Assembly: GCA_028023455.1 (NCBI GenBank)
Contig: JAQFVV010013070.1
Span: 78,501-142,500, forward strand
Direction of reading: 5' to 3'
From: Epiperipatus broadwayi
Taxonomy: Eukaryota; Onychophora; Udeonychophora; Euonychophora; Peripatidae
Length of the DNA stretch: 64,000 nucleotides
Below the pieces are notes generated by a model that was given only the letters and a program-made list of their open reading frames with translations, had not been told where the DNA came from and did no database searches. Position numbers and translations under genes: made by a program. Positions 1-17,487 of the stretch are shown piece after piece. Position 1 is the stretch's first letter, and every line of letters starts with the position of its first letter.

Positions 1-2790
1 ATTTTATTAAAAAATAATTTTAAATGTTCATTTTACATATCTTAGTCATATTATTTATTTTACTTCACTTAATATTTAATTTCCTAATTCTTATATCATT
101 TATAACAATTTATTGAAGACAATTTTTAAGAGAAGCATTTTTGTCACAAGTTTTTATGTCACTATATATATAATCCGATATAATTTTATGTCAACTTTTA
201 TTTTTTACAGAATGAACAAATAATTTTTGGAATTAAATAATTGAATGTCGATGTAAAACGTTATAATCAATATTAATTAATTTGATTGCTACTATTGATT
301 AAAATAGAAAGTCTTTGTACATAGTTCAAAGATTAATTTAAAATTTTTAGTTATTTAATTGATTATCTTATTTTAAATGCCAAGAATAAGAACATTTTCC
401 TATCACCAAAAAGATAGAATTGAAACACTGCATAAAAAACAAAGTAATCGAGTTGCAGTGTTAACAAACACTAATATCCAGTTTCTAGATAACCATTTTT
501 TTAATCATACTACTCAGGTTCTGGTGCTTCTTAGTGGTAATTACCTTCACTTACTACCTTGTATCTATAGTTACTTAAAGATTGTCCTGAATTAAAATAA
601 CATAAGCTAAAAAGAAACTCTATAAAAACTTTTATTTTTTATTTCTATAACAACTTATATTAATTCAGTGGCATAAAAATTGTTTCAACAAATTGACGAC
701 AAATTATTTAAATGTTTAATTACAAGTAAAAAAAAAAAAAAAACTTTCATTTTATTAATAAATGCAGTTTACATTTTATTTATGTCTAATTTACTAAACT
801 TTTTTAAGAACAAACTTGCGTTAAGAACTTTAATGTTAGTGTGAATATTGCAGATGTTTTCAATTGTCCTTAGTATTACAATATTATCTTAAGTTCATCA
901 CTGATAGCCACTAGAGCACTACAATGCCACCAAAAAAGCCAGAATGTAAAGACAGTAAAAAAAAAACCACAGCTAATGTCTAGAAGTATGATTGTAATGT
1001 GAAACCAGAACAATCACAAGCCAATAAAATAATAAAAACTTTGAAATTATTGTTATCCACAAATGAGAACACAAATGATAACCTTTAATCATTGAAAATA
1101 ACTTCCATTGTAAACAACTAATTGTGAATAAAGTTTGTTTGAAATGAATGAAAATTATTTGCAAAGAAAAAAAAAATCTTTTTATTTTCAGATCTGAAAA
1201 GAGTTTTTGCTCCATACTTTTATTTGATAATTTTTAAAATTACGCAGACATACAACTCAAAAGAGAGTAAAGCAAATAATTTTATTTGTAAAAAAGGTGT
1301 ATTGATTCCTCTGATCGAATATTATCATAGAACTTAATATTCCAAGTATAAGTTACAAATATGTTTCATAACAAATTAAAATAGAAAAGAATTTTCCAAA
1401 ATATTACTATTATTGTTTCAAGTTTTTCTATTTGTTTTATAGAAAATGACTTAATTATAAAGTAATAAAATTAAAATAAATAAATAAATAAAAACAAAAT
1501 ATAAGTGAAGTAAATATTAACAATAGTACCTATTATTATTTCAATTCTCAATTTTAGTAACCCTTGGTTTAATTAAAATACATTAAATATTAAATAATTT
1601 ATTTAAAATTCAAAAAATTCAAACATATTCCCATTTTTTTGAAATTTTATATGATTTCCGTTATAAGAATATCATTTCTTTGTTTAGAGTACTTAGCAAT
1701 AACTAATTCATACGTTTGCTATCACACTATTCTTTTCATTTATTATTGTCATTCGTTTTTCATGACTGCATTATCATTATAAATAGTTGTGTTATGTAAA
1801 AATATTATTAGTTACTGGGTAAACTGTTCACAAATAATCTGGAAACCAAATTGTGATATATAAAAACTATTGCATTTTATATTTATATATATTTTGTGTT
1901 TTAAATTATTAATGTAGTCTTTTTAATTACTGCATTCGAACAACTTTTAAAAAAAGTAAATTAATCTTCACCTTTCTCTTCATATTTTTTAGTACATTAA
2001 TTAACATAAATGAAATTTAATTTTAAATTTTTATAACAGCAACCATAATGTAATAAGATTTTTTTTATAAAAGTACTGGCTTCCTATTTGGTATCTAAGA
2101 TTAATTTTAAAGAGTAATAAATTATGCCAAAAAATAAAACATATTTTTTTATATCTTAATAACAGATTGCAGTATGATGAGTCATCATCATTAGTGACGA
2201 ATTGCCACAGCATGTATTTCTCTCAGCAGAAATCATTTAGCTGTTTATTTTAATATTTTAATATAAACTTCAATAAATAGTTTACTCTTGATTAATACTT
2301 CTCTTGCAACACCAACTTCAAATAATTGAATTAAAAATTTTAAATACTGATTATGTATAAAATTATGTTGATATTTTCATGAGAACATATCAAAGGTACT
2401 TATAGATATATTAAACAGAACACGATATTAAGTAATGTTTTGAAGTGATGACGTTTCCAAAATGTGTCTACATTAATTCTAAAATGTGCAGAGGATTGCA
2501 CAAAGACTTAAGAGATATGCCTAATCTATAATGCATATGTACAATTAGTATAGCATATGCTATACAATTTTAAATGCCTTAATTTTACATATTTTTAATT
2601 AAACAGAGTCAATCTCAGTACCTTTCTAAACATGTTTTTTATTATGGGAAAATCAATTTAGTTTGAATTCTGCTTGCTTTGTTTGAATTTTACACCACCA
2701 CCACTATAATTGTATATTTGAATACATTTTTCAATAACATAACGTTTTTTTACAACATTTTAAGACAAAATAATAAAATGTATTGCAAAC
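1..2790. other. AT-rich DNA without recognisable genes
   Basis: I see no gene here. The longest sense frame, a 72-residue frame at 377-595, starts MPRIRTF, has no motif I know and sits in ordinary AT-rich sequence, so I do not call it. Short A or T runs and small AT-rich motifs are present but no long repeat, RNA gene or transposon domain is visible. Confidence 0.5.
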
Positions 2791-2938
<148 letters not shown>

Positions 2939-3936
2939 AGAAAATGTATTTAATTATAATAAATAATGATAAGAGTGCAATCAACTGATTATAAAAAAAG
3001 ATGTCACTGAGTACAGCTAAATAAAGGTATTTTTTATTTGATAATTTTATGACTCTGTGTTATAACTCGTTTTGTACAAATAATTTAATATTCATTGTAA
3101 ATAATGCATATAAAAATCAAATTTGAAGTAATCATTATGTAAAATAAACACATAGTTCAAGAGTAGTAAGAAATATCACTTGTAGTCTGAATATTACCAT
3201 ACTGTATCTACAAAAGGTTAAATGTAATTATGTCTGGTGCCTCTAAAACTAAATTATTTTGATAATGATTAATATTAAAATGGCGTCAAAATTATTCAAA
3301 ATAATAAAACTTTATTACATCAAAATATTAATATTCTATTGAGACAAAAATATTTAAGTCTGAATCTCACATGAATGAAAAAAAAATCACAGACCCAGAT
3401 CTAGATTTCTAAGCTGCCACAAAAAACAGCAATGCTAAAAAATAAACAAAATATCATATACTTTTATTAGTAAAAATATTAATGAAATAAATGAAAATAT
3501 ATTTTGAAATGGAAAAAAATACTTTTAAAACAAAAAAAAAAAAATCATATATTTTATCAGAACAAATATAACATAAAATATTCAAACTCATTTTACTATA
3601 TATATATATATATATATCAAAAACAAGTTATATATATATATACTTAAGAAAAGAAAATGTCAGTGATTACCATTACAATAAATCACTGAATAAGCCAAAC
3701 AGATGAAGCACATAACTAAGGTAAAGTAGTATATGGCCTGGATAGAAACATTATAAACAAAACAAATATAGACTATAACACTATAATTCGGAACTGATAT
3801 AAACTTGTAAAGGTTACATTTAATTCAATATTTTTTTTTACTGTCAAAATCTATCTATAATACAAAGAAGATATATTTTTAATTGATGCTTATGATTTTA
3901 TGTAATGTGAAGTGGCATTAAACAGTAGAGAAAGAA
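2939..3936. other. AT-rich DNA, no gene seen
   Basis: Unassigned. It contains two short (TA)n runs around 3597-3640 separated by a 15-base spacer, and otherwise nothing I can identify. Confidence 0.5.
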
Positions 3937-6591
<2,655 letters not shown>

Positions 6592-6604
6592 TCCAAGATG
6601 GCGT
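6592..6604 (+). promoter_or_regulatory. YY1-like motif at LINE 5' end
   Basis: The first bases after the AGT repeat read ATCCAAGATGGCG, which contains the AAnATGGCG core bound by YY1. In mammalian L1 a YY1 site close to the 5' end sets the transcription start. The position here is seen directly; the role is an analogy. Confidence 0.4.
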
Positions 6605-6819
6605 CCATGCAGATAGACTGTTACACATCTAGCTCCTTTTCACTTTGAAATATGAGTTAATTTTTTCCATTGTAATAGACCTAATTGATGTTATTTGTGA
6701 CAGATTTAGTAAGAAGAACGTTTTCACATCTTAAAGATAAGAGAAAATCATTTATAATTAGGTTTTTGATTATTATTGAAAAATAACATACATGCAAGCA
6801 CCATTTGTAAGATTGTAAA

Positions 6820-8277
6820 ATGGCCGATGTGTTCAATACAAATGGGCGTCCTGCTGAGTATCAAAAACAAAATCAGACATTCATTCAAGCTAACAATAGT
6901 TCAATTATAATAGAATCAGACAATGCAGATCAAAATACTAGTGATCAAAATATTGAATCAGCATTTGAATCAGATATCATGAAAGAAAAATTATCAGGAA
7001 AAAATACCGGTAAAGCAGAAACATGCATTCGAAGGCCTGAGATTAACAACATTAATTTTCTGCCCTTGAAAAGGAAAACCATATCTCCTATTTGGATATC
7101 AAATCAAAAAATTATTCCGTGCAAATAAAGACACTGAGAAAACAAATATAGCATTATATGTGCCATAGGAAAGTTTTAAAAAATTAGACAAAATAAATAC
7201 AATGTACCTGAGAGAGCCCGAAGCAAACCCTACCAATTTTCCACCATTGGATAGGAGCGCATCCCAAAGCTCTTATTAAGTAGATTCATGCCTATTTCAG
7301 CAAAATACTAAAGAAAAATCAAATGACCACCACAATAGTCTAAACTCATGTACAAATAATAACAATATATCAGATTTAAGCATAAACAGATAATATTATA
7401 ATAATGTGAAAGCTAAACACCTTCAAACAGATACACTTTAAACATGCTAAAGGCTGATCTTCACGGGTCGATGGATTACGTTCTGCCAGACGCCGAATCT
7501 TTTGCAGAGCTTATGGGAATCGATAATGATACTGAGGATCAACAACATCACAACAATATACACCAAGATCAACTTCATTATATTACGCAAGAATTATATG
7601 ATCAATATACTAACAATTTTAATAAAACAATTTCACTACCACTATTAACTTCGTTCAAAAGTTTTCATAGTGACAAATTACTTATAATGGTGGTAACAAA
7701 TGCGGATGCTGAATTATTTAAATTCCCAATAGATGAATTTTATGACAAAATAACACAAATGAAATTATGGAGTTACGTCCACCAAATACTATACCATTCC
7801 AATAACAGATATTTGTGTTTTGACTTTCACAACAAGACACAAAAATATATTTTTAGAAAGCACGTCAAATATTTAAATAACAAAATTATTTGCTATATCG
7901 ATGCAGAGCACGCCCCCGTGACACAAGGCATACTTAGAAATTGTCATATTGGTTTTATGGAAGAAAATTTACAATCGCTAATGGAAAACTATGGAAAAAT
8001 AACAAATTTTAATTTTTTAATGGAGAAAAGAACACCAATTCCAATTAGAATGAATGCAGTGACATTTAATATACAATTAAATAAAAATGTGACTGCATTA
8101 GACATACCAACAGTATTCCCCACAGGTAAATTACTGCTTGTTATTACCTTTAGAGGCACACATTTTCAGTGTTTTCCTGTAAACAGTGCACACATGTGAT
8201 AAGAGACTGTCCTAAAAGAATATGTGACAATTGTGGCCTCAAATCAAGTGAAAGGCACCGATGTCCAGTTCTTTAGA
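6820..8277 (+). pseudogene. LINE ORF1, gag-like, broken
   Basis: The region begins with a frame starting MADVFNTNG (6820-7128), breaks, and resumes at 7444-8199 with a 251-residue frame. The middle of that frame, from about KLLIMVV to the VTQGILRNCH stretch, looks like the folded nucleic-acid-binding region of LINE ORF1 proteins. A one-base frame change near 8165 leads into a cysteine-rich end, CKQC..HVIRDC followed by CDNCG.....HRC, which resembles paired zinc knuckles with altered spacing and stops at 8277. A hydrophilic Asn/Gln/Ser-rich frame at 8283-8600 may be a C-terminal extension. The protein would coat the LINE RNA. Assignment rests on its position before an APE-RT frame and on the cysteine motifs. 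Confidence 0.65.
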
Positions 8278-8943
8278 ATACAATGCCCTCAGTCAGTGAT
8301 AAAACTATCAAGACAAGTGAAAAACAAATGCCCATCCCATCTTCTTTAAATAACACACAAATGCAATTGGCAAGTTTATTAAATCCAGATAATATACCTA
8401 TCGAATCTCCTCTAGACAACACGCAGATGCAAATAACAGATAGCTTAAACACAGCTAATTTCACACCAGATTCAAATGATGAACAAGAAATAGAAGTGGC
8501 CTCCTCTTATTATAGTGATGAAGAGCCCAGAAACCACAGAATACAACAAACAACTAAGCTTAAAAAAATAAACAAAAATAAACAACAAAAAAATCAATAA
8601 ACATTCACACCAAATTATCACTTAAATGGATACCACGGAAGCAGCAGAATCTTCTGACAGCTTAACAGACTCTTGTAAACCAGTAAAAAAAACATAAATA
8701 TAATAACCAGAATGTCAACTCAACAACTTCACCACAGGAACTGTACTGGACAAGACAACACCCCACAGGAAAATCAGAACAATTAGCACAACAGCTCGAT
8801 TACACTGCAGGAGTGGACATCCACCACAGGAAACCGAGAAAAAAAAGCAAAATTCAGCATTAGCTGAAGATGAAAGTATTGACAATCAAACCATTTTGCC
8901 ACAAGAGGTTTGAACACTAATTCACACACCTCACTTTAGCTAG

Positions 8944-11900
8944 AAAATAAAACTAATAATCACTACAGTCAATGTGAGGGGAATCAATTCCACAAAAAGA
9001 ATGCATGCAATTACAGATTGGTTTACACATTCACCTTCTCATTTGCTTTTTTTCACTGAGACTAAATATTCCATTAACTCCAGCTTTAAGCCATACCATT
9101 ACTTAAACAAATTTGGCTATAATAAGTTCTCAATTTCCAACTACTCAGTGGCAGGCATTGGTTTTTTGATTCAACACACCTCTCCAATCCAATCCTTTAA
9201 AATATTATACTGTGATCAGCATATGATAATATTGTCACTACATAATAAAGACTTTAAACTGAACATTGTATCACTGTACTTATATAATAAATATACACTA
9301 ATACATCAACTGATCAACACCATTAACCTACACTTATCTAAAAACCCATACCCTACAATAATGCTAGGTGATTTCAACATGACATATGAGAATTTCATAA
9401 GAAAATATTTGCAATATATTAACAAGAAACTTAAGAGTGCGGATAGTTTCTTTCTTCAAACACAATTTCATTTTACAATAGACAGCATTCAACATTAATA
9501 GATTTGCTCTTTTATTCACCTGAACTTCACTTTCAAATAAAACTTTCACTTCATCCAGTCCCTTTCTCAGACCATAATTCTCTAAAAGTTGAAATCAGCC
9601 CACCTACATATACCCAGCCAACCCATTCATTATCCAACACTACTCGTCTTCTACTCAAAGCCAATGCGCCAGAAGCTGTATTGTCGGAAATTTATATACA
9701 CTTGAACAGATTAAACATTTTATCTCTAGCCCCAGAAGAAGCCTGGTTTACTTATATCAACATCCTCACCACTACAATCAAATGTTACACAATGAGAAAT
9801 ACCCCACCAAAACATTAAATAAACTAGAATTGATAAGGGACAAATTAAATTCCACAACAGCCAATCCACAGTCAATAAACACTGTTCTTCAGCTTAAGTA
9901 GGAATATAAAGACACACCACTCATACTGGAAAACTATATATCAATTAAAAAAGCTAAACTATATCTTAAAGACACCCACAACTAGATGACAGGCTACATT
10001 CGTTGGGCTCTGGGATATAGTAGCGAAAGCCCAACCCCATCATCCATTCTCATAGCAGATCAGATAATCACAGGTGAGAATATGATTTTCCCTATATTAG
10101 ATCACTTTAAAACATGATTTCAACAAAGACCTATACCCAATCTGGGTCAATTTTATTTTGGAATATCAAATAAATCACATAGTATCACCAAAAAAGACAT
10201 TGAAGTAAAAATAAGCAGCATGCCAAATCATGCACACCCAGGACTTCATGCCATCCCAAAATTTCTATTTCATCATCTTAACTATTACACTATTCCTATA
10301 ATATATAATAAGCTGACTTTTTTATCTCAACAGATACACAATATCCATCTACTATACCCAGTTTCAATAGTTCCGTTTTTAAAAAAGACCATACACCACT
10401 CATAATAAAAATCGTTGAGTCAATCATTATTAAGGACAAAATTCAGCCTTTAATACTTCCGCATCTGTCTAAATTCCAATTTACCAAAAAAGGCAACTCC
10501 ATACTAGAAGCACTAATGCTATTTAGAATCATACAGGAAGGTATTAAAACTAAAAGAAAGGCAGCACCAGTGACAGTTCAGCTAGACATAGAAGCAGCAT
10601 TTGACTTTGTGCCAGTTGATAGCCTTCTTTGTTTAATAGGCAAATACAACATTCCAACACCAATGATGTATGTACTGGCTAACTCATTAATAAATAGAAG
10701 TCTACAAATAACCCTCAATGGAAAAAACATCACCTTCTTTCATTCCACATAATTCTATACCACAGGGCTCTCCACTCAGCTCGCTTCTATTCATCACTTT
10801 TATTAATCCGCTTATTGCAGAAATAGAAGCAAAGCTCCTGGGTGTGTACTCCCATACACTTAGACAAACAATTAAGCATCTTACCTACATGGATGATGTA
10901 ATAGTCCTCCTCCCCTCAAAAAAAATGTTACCAGATTTACATAAAATATTAGAAAAATATTCAACACAATATCAATTGAAATTTAATCAGGAAAAAATGG
11001 CTGTGTGGTCCCTACTCACAGGCTCATCAATTAAGACAATAAACTCTCACGCCCCCCACCCTTTTCTTGGAATACCTTTCCACCTTTCTACAAATCAAGT
11101 CAGAATTTTAATACAAAATAACTTACTAAATTCAATCAATAAGTTAATCAATTCTTTAACTAAAGCCTATTTATCAATTCATAGTAAAATTTCTTTGATC
11201 AATATGTTAATTTTTCCTAAAATTAATTATTATGCCCCAATTATTAAATTCACCAACTCATTTATTCGCAAGATCAATTCATTGTGCACACAGTTAATTT
11301 GGAACAGAAAACTGTATCCATTAGTATCAACAAGTTACAAAAACATTCCAAAGATAATGGCCTTTCACTACACAGCATTACTACTTTTTTTTCCAAAAGG
11401 CATATAACACTATTCAAAAAATTATCAGCAACTTTGAGTTTGGTGAAGTTTTCATTCCAATAGTTCCAACAGATACACCTGCACCCACTAGTAACAAATT
11501 CATACATAACCTTTTGGCTTTAATAAACATGTACAATAAGCAGAATGATCAAACATGCAAATAAATTAAAATACTGGGATGCATATCAAATTATAAATGT
11601 AAACTCTATCACTCATTGCCATAGCAGTAGTCTTTCAATATCAAATAAGAGACTTATACAAAAATTCAAATATTGACACCTGGAACCAAAATATCTTGAC
11701 TTCTTAGTAAAGATTAATCTTGATGCCCTACCTACAAATTATTTTCTGACAACAAGAATGAAAAATGCCAACCTCAATCCAATATGTGTGCTTTGTCATA
11801 GGGATGAGAAGACCATTAACCATATTATCATTGACTGTCATGCTCTTAACATTTATAGAGAACTAATTGCAACACTCACTGGGAGTAATGATACCACACT

Positions 11901-12135
11901 ATTGTTATTAATTAATGCAATACAGACAGGTAATTTTACCTCAATCAGAATACACCCATACCTTTTTTTCATTCTCTGGTTTGTGCACTGTCATTTTGTT
12001 TTCAACCCCACTTCTCGCAAATACAGAACAATTTACCTAAATAAGCTACAAGCAATAAAGAAGATGGACCAAATACTTGCCCCTTTTGGACTATTCACAT
12101 ACCCTTTGCAACCAATTCAGATGCCAACAACCTAA
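8944..12135 (+). pseudogene. LINE ORF2: APE endonuclease-reverse transcriptase, broken
   Basis: The endonuclease starts after a stop at 8941 with the typical strand TTVNVRGIN, followed by FFTETKY (catalytic Glu) and MLGDFNMTYENF (Asp/Asn pair). The reverse transcriptase shows QFTKKGNS, LDIEAAFDFVPVDS (motif A Asp), IPQGSPLSSLLF (motif B) and LTYMDDVIVLLP (motif C). The tail contains CVLCHRDEKTINHIIIDC, a Cys-Cys-His-Cys motif common at LINE C-termini. Motif C is YMDD rather than the FADD or YADD usual in LINEs. Stops near 9496, 9818, 10750 and 11405 and several frame changes kill the frame. The enzyme would nick target DNA and prime reverse transcription there. Confidence 0.9.
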
Positions 12136-12361
12136 TCACAATCCCACAGTTACATACGGAAAAAACATTACCCGAAGAACTTTATTTATTAATTGTTTTT
12201 ATTTTACTTTTTTTTTGCTAGTTTTTTTATTGTCATAAAACTTGCCCATTAACTGACCTTTTCCCACTTCGATACTTGTTATTTCACTGTAAAATGCAAT
12301 GTAACTAATGAAATAATGTAAGTTACCTATTTTTTCACTATGTATAACAACATTTTTACTT

Positions 12362-12367
12362 AATAAA
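12362..12367 (+). terminator. LINE polyadenylation signal
   Basis: AATAAA lies about 18 bases before the element's apparent 3' end at TTTTAAAACTAAACTA. No long poly-A tail follows; the sequence passes directly into CTA/TAG repeats. Confidence 0.6.
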
Positions 12368-12383
12368 GCTGTTTTAAAACTAA

Positions 12384-12394
12384 ACTACTACTAC

Positions 12395-12488
<94 letters not shown>

Positions 12489-12515
12489 TGTAGTAGCAGT
12501 AGTAATAGTAGTAGT
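12384..12515. repeat. (CTA)n/(TAG)n microsatellite at LINE 3' end
   Basis: Four CTA units run into about 36 TAG units; the right end carries TTG, CAG and TAA variants. The CTA-to-TAG switch makes a small palindrome at the junction. This repeat matches the AGT block at the LINE's 5' boundary. Confidence 0.97.
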
Positions 12516-13026
12516 TAAATTTTATAAAACTTTCTTTACTAGCATTTAAGAACTCAATCATTGTTTCCAGTAAAAACAGCTTTTGCTTTACTGTAATTAT
12601 GTTTTTACTCCTTGACTCTTTAAAAACAATTATTTTTCAATAAAATCTAATTGTCAACATGTAGTTTTTGATTTTAATAAATATTTTCTGAATATGTTGC
12701 AAAAATCAATTGAAATATGTAGGTAAATTACTGAAATTACAATTTTTTTTTTTTTAGAAATACTAAATCAGTAAAGAACACTTTGAAATAACTTGAATTA
12801 AATGATCTACCAATCTATGGTGCTTGGTTTCTTTGCAGTTTGATACAATCATTCAAGGAATTGTTGACTTGTTTTTACATTCAAATTTAAATGACATTTG
12901 TATAAAGTCTGTATAATTTACTATTGTAATTCCTTAAATGCCTCATAATTTATGAGAAAATCAGTGATTCTCTTTGAACATGTTAAACAATGATATGTAT
13001 TTGATATGTATGTGTGTGTTTAAATG
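12516..13026. other. AT-rich DNA, no gene seen
   Basis: No coding, RNA or transposon signature is visible in this stretch. Confidence 0.5.
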
Positions 13027-13160
13027 CAATTGTAAAAAAACTTTTTTTTTCATGTGTCATAGCATCAGCCGTGAAGTGAACCCGTTAACCTGGGTCAACT
13101 GCTTGTAAAGCAGCTGTCACTAACCTCTTGACCACCAACGCTTGACAATTGTAAAAACTT
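13027..13160 (-). mobile_element. tRNA-Val-like retroposon (short SINE or tRNA retropseudogene)
   Basis: Read on the minus strand from about 13145 to 13052, the sequence has a tRNA shape: an A-box-like TGGTCAAGAGGTTAGTG, an anticodon arm CTGC-TTTACAA-GCAG with a seven-base loop whose anticodon would be TAC (valine), and a B-box-like GGTTCACTTC. It is followed by an A-rich tail (the T run at 13042-13050 on the plus strand). The whole is bracketed by CAATTGTAAAAACTT at 13146-13160 and a near-identical copy at 13027-13043, a likely target-site duplication of about 15 bases. Box B is imperfect and the acceptor arm does not pair well, so I read it as a retroposed copy, not a working tRNA. Confidence 0.7.
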
Positions 13161-15079
<1,919 letters not shown>

Positions 15080-15136
15080 AATCAAAACTACCCCAAATCT
15101 AAAATTAAACCAGACCAGCATAAAAATAATATTAAA

Positions 15137-15180
15137 ACACAACCTAAGGTTTCACTGCTACAAGCAGACTTCTCAAGTGT
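15137..15180 (-). ncRNA. Hammerhead-like fold in PLE 3' UTR, left arm
   Basis: This is the inverted twin of the motif at 18613-18656, with the same sequence and pairing; see that entry for the fold. Confidence 0.5.
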
Positions 15181-15216
15181 AAAGAACTACAAAAAAACCA
15201 CACATTATATATACTA

Positions 15217-17430
15217 TTAAAAACTACCCACAAATCCATTCACTTCCCATCCACCCTTAATATTAAAAGAACTCTTAAATAAGTTAATTGCTTCAGAATA
15301 ATAAATTTTCAATAATAAAGACTCTTTAATTCTTCTTTTGATTTCATTTCTCTCAAAGAAGACAACCTTAGCTTCATCAAAATCAATAGTGTGGCGATGT
15401 ATCTTTTTCATGGACATACAAAGCAGAACTAAGATATCTATTTTTAACTCTACTTTTATGAACCTTTATTCTTTCATTTAAACTCAAACTACTCTGACCT
15501 ATGTAAACCTTCTTACAAAATAAACAAGGAATAAAATATACCACACCAGGAATAGTCTTTCTATCAAAAACTTCTTTTGTATTATTTAATAAATTATTCA
15601 ATGTAACACCCCTTTTCCAAGCAATTTTCTTATTTCCAAACAATTTACTATTTCTACACACAATTTTATAAGAAGACAATTTAAATGGCAAAGAAATAAA
15701 ATCATATTTTTCTTTAACCTTTACATCCTTACAAATATTACTATTAAATAAAATACTTTTAACAAATTTATCAGAGTATCCAACACTCAAATAATCTTTA
15801 TAAAATTGATATTTCTGAAACAAAGCTACCCCACTAGAATTATTTAATTTAATATTCCTATGACAATAATTCCTTAAAGCAGCTACTTTATGAGATACAG
15901 ACTGATAGCTATCAGGTTTAATTATAGATCTTAATTCTTTACTTTTAACTAAATGACTGCACAATAAACAATTAGTTTCTATATTTCTAATCACCAAAAG
16001 ATCTAAAAATTTTAACTTACCAAAATCTAACCCCCCTCCTTCTAACACAAATTTTATAGAAGGATCAAAACAATTAAACTCATTTACAAATTCCTTCAAT
16101 TTATCATTCTCAACTACAAATAAACAATCATCAACATATCTGACAAATAATTTTACATATAAACAATTCTTTTTAATAATAATTTCCTCTTCCATAAAAC
16201 TAATATAAACTGAACATACTAAAGGAGAAATAATATAACCTATTATCCACCCTTCCTTAATCTTATAAAAATTACCTCTATAAGTAAAATACATAGAATC
16301 TTCCAATAACAAAAGCAAATCTTTAATTACCTTAATTTTATTTTTTGATAAAGAACTTTTCTTAATCAATACAGACAAAAGAACATCAATACTGCTTAAC
16401 CTATTAACAGACTGATACATATTTTCAATATCTAAACTTCCAAATACCCAATTACTTTCCATTTTAAAATTATTAATCTTATCAAAAGCCTCAAAAGAAG
16501 AAGAAACTGTGTACTGACCAAAATCAACAAATTGTTTTAAAAAATTATTCAAGAATCTAGAAATACCCTCTACAACACTACCTGTAAAATCAAAATAAAT
16601 CTTAAAGGAAAACCATCTTTATGAGTTTTAATATTCACAAACATCTTAGCTGATGTAAAATCATTAGGATAGCATTTTAAATAATCTACTCTATTAAAAA
16701 TTTTTAAATTAACCATTTTCTTCATAATATCTATCAATTTTCTTTTAATCAAATTACCTGGATTTTTATCTAACAACATATATTTACCATTATTTAATTC
16801 TCTATCCATTTTCTCTTTGAAATCATCTCCTTTCATAATAACAAACCTACCAGCTTTGTCTTCACGAGAAATGATTACATCATTAGCAATTAACCTATTT
16901 TTAAGATGTTTAATCTCAGCAGGATTAATAACAAATTTTTCTTTCCTTTTTAAACTTTTATTCAAAATCGATTGAATACCAACTTTCTGCTCATCACTCA
17001 AATTACTAGATTCAATAGACGAAATTGTATCAAAAACTATATTTTTTGAATGAAATGGAACAAAATTAGGGCCTTTACCAAGAATATCTAATTCTCTATC
17101 ATTTAACTTCAAATCCGTAAGATTAACAACTCTATCCTCAGAAACCTTATTCTCATACCCTTTATCACTACAATAAACTTTATTAACTTTCCCAAACAAC
17201 CACTTTAATTTTCTTTCATATTTTTTACAATAGAAATTTGACCTATTCTGTCTAAATTGTCTCATAAAAAAATTCAAAATTGAATAATTAAAATCTTGCC
17301 TCCTTTCTAAATAATATCTATTCCTTTTATATAGATAAATAAATTTATAAAACCTTACAAAAGTATCTTTTAAAAAACTATTCAATATATATGTTTGTAA
17401 CTTAAAAACTAAATTTTTATTTTGAATCAA
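15217..17430 (-). pseudogene. PLE reverse transcriptase-GIY-YIG protein, frameshifted
   Basis: The N-terminal part (17430-16570, 286 residues) includes ISREDKAGRFVIM and the FVNIKTHKDGFPLRF region typical of PLE reverse transcriptases. After a frameshift near 16560 the frame continues (16552-15383) with GSLDIENMYQSV (motif A), GYIISPLVCSVY (motif B), VRYVDDCLFVV (motif C with the YVDD aspartates) and KFLDLLVI. The endonuclease then follows: GVVYFIPCLFC and KKVYIGQSSLSLNERIKVH, the PLE form of GIY-YIG. A small insertion near 15395 relative to the plus copy shifts the last segment, which ends GGWEVNGFVGSF. PLE enzymes nick DNA with the GIY-YIG domain and reverse transcribe the element RNA. This copy is broken by at least two frameshifts. 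Confidence 0.92.
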
Positions 17431-17487
17431 CTTTTTATTTCTACTAAAATTAATAACACAACACCTAGGAAAAGGATTTCTTTTGAT

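Larger units (their letters stand above)
6592..12385 (+). mobile_element. APE-type LINE retrotransposon, nearly full length, broken
   Basis: The element has a 5' leader (6592-6819), a gag-like ORF1 region (6820-8277), an ORF2 with apurinic endonuclease and reverse transcriptase (8944-12135), a 3' UTR and an AATAAA signal at 12362. Both ORFs are interrupted by stops and frameshifts, so this copy cannot act autonomously. Its organisation (ORF1 with zinc-knuckle-like cysteines, then APE-RT ORF2 with a C-terminal Cys/His motif) is that of L1/Tx1-like or related APE clades; I cannot assign a clade without a tree. It is flanked by AGT repeats on the left and TAG repeats on the right, suggesting insertion into that microsatellite. 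Confidence 0.88.

Noticed and set aside
377-595. 72-residue plus frame beginning MPRIRTF
   Set aside because: No recognisable motif and no codon or context support; open frames of this length are expected in such DNA.
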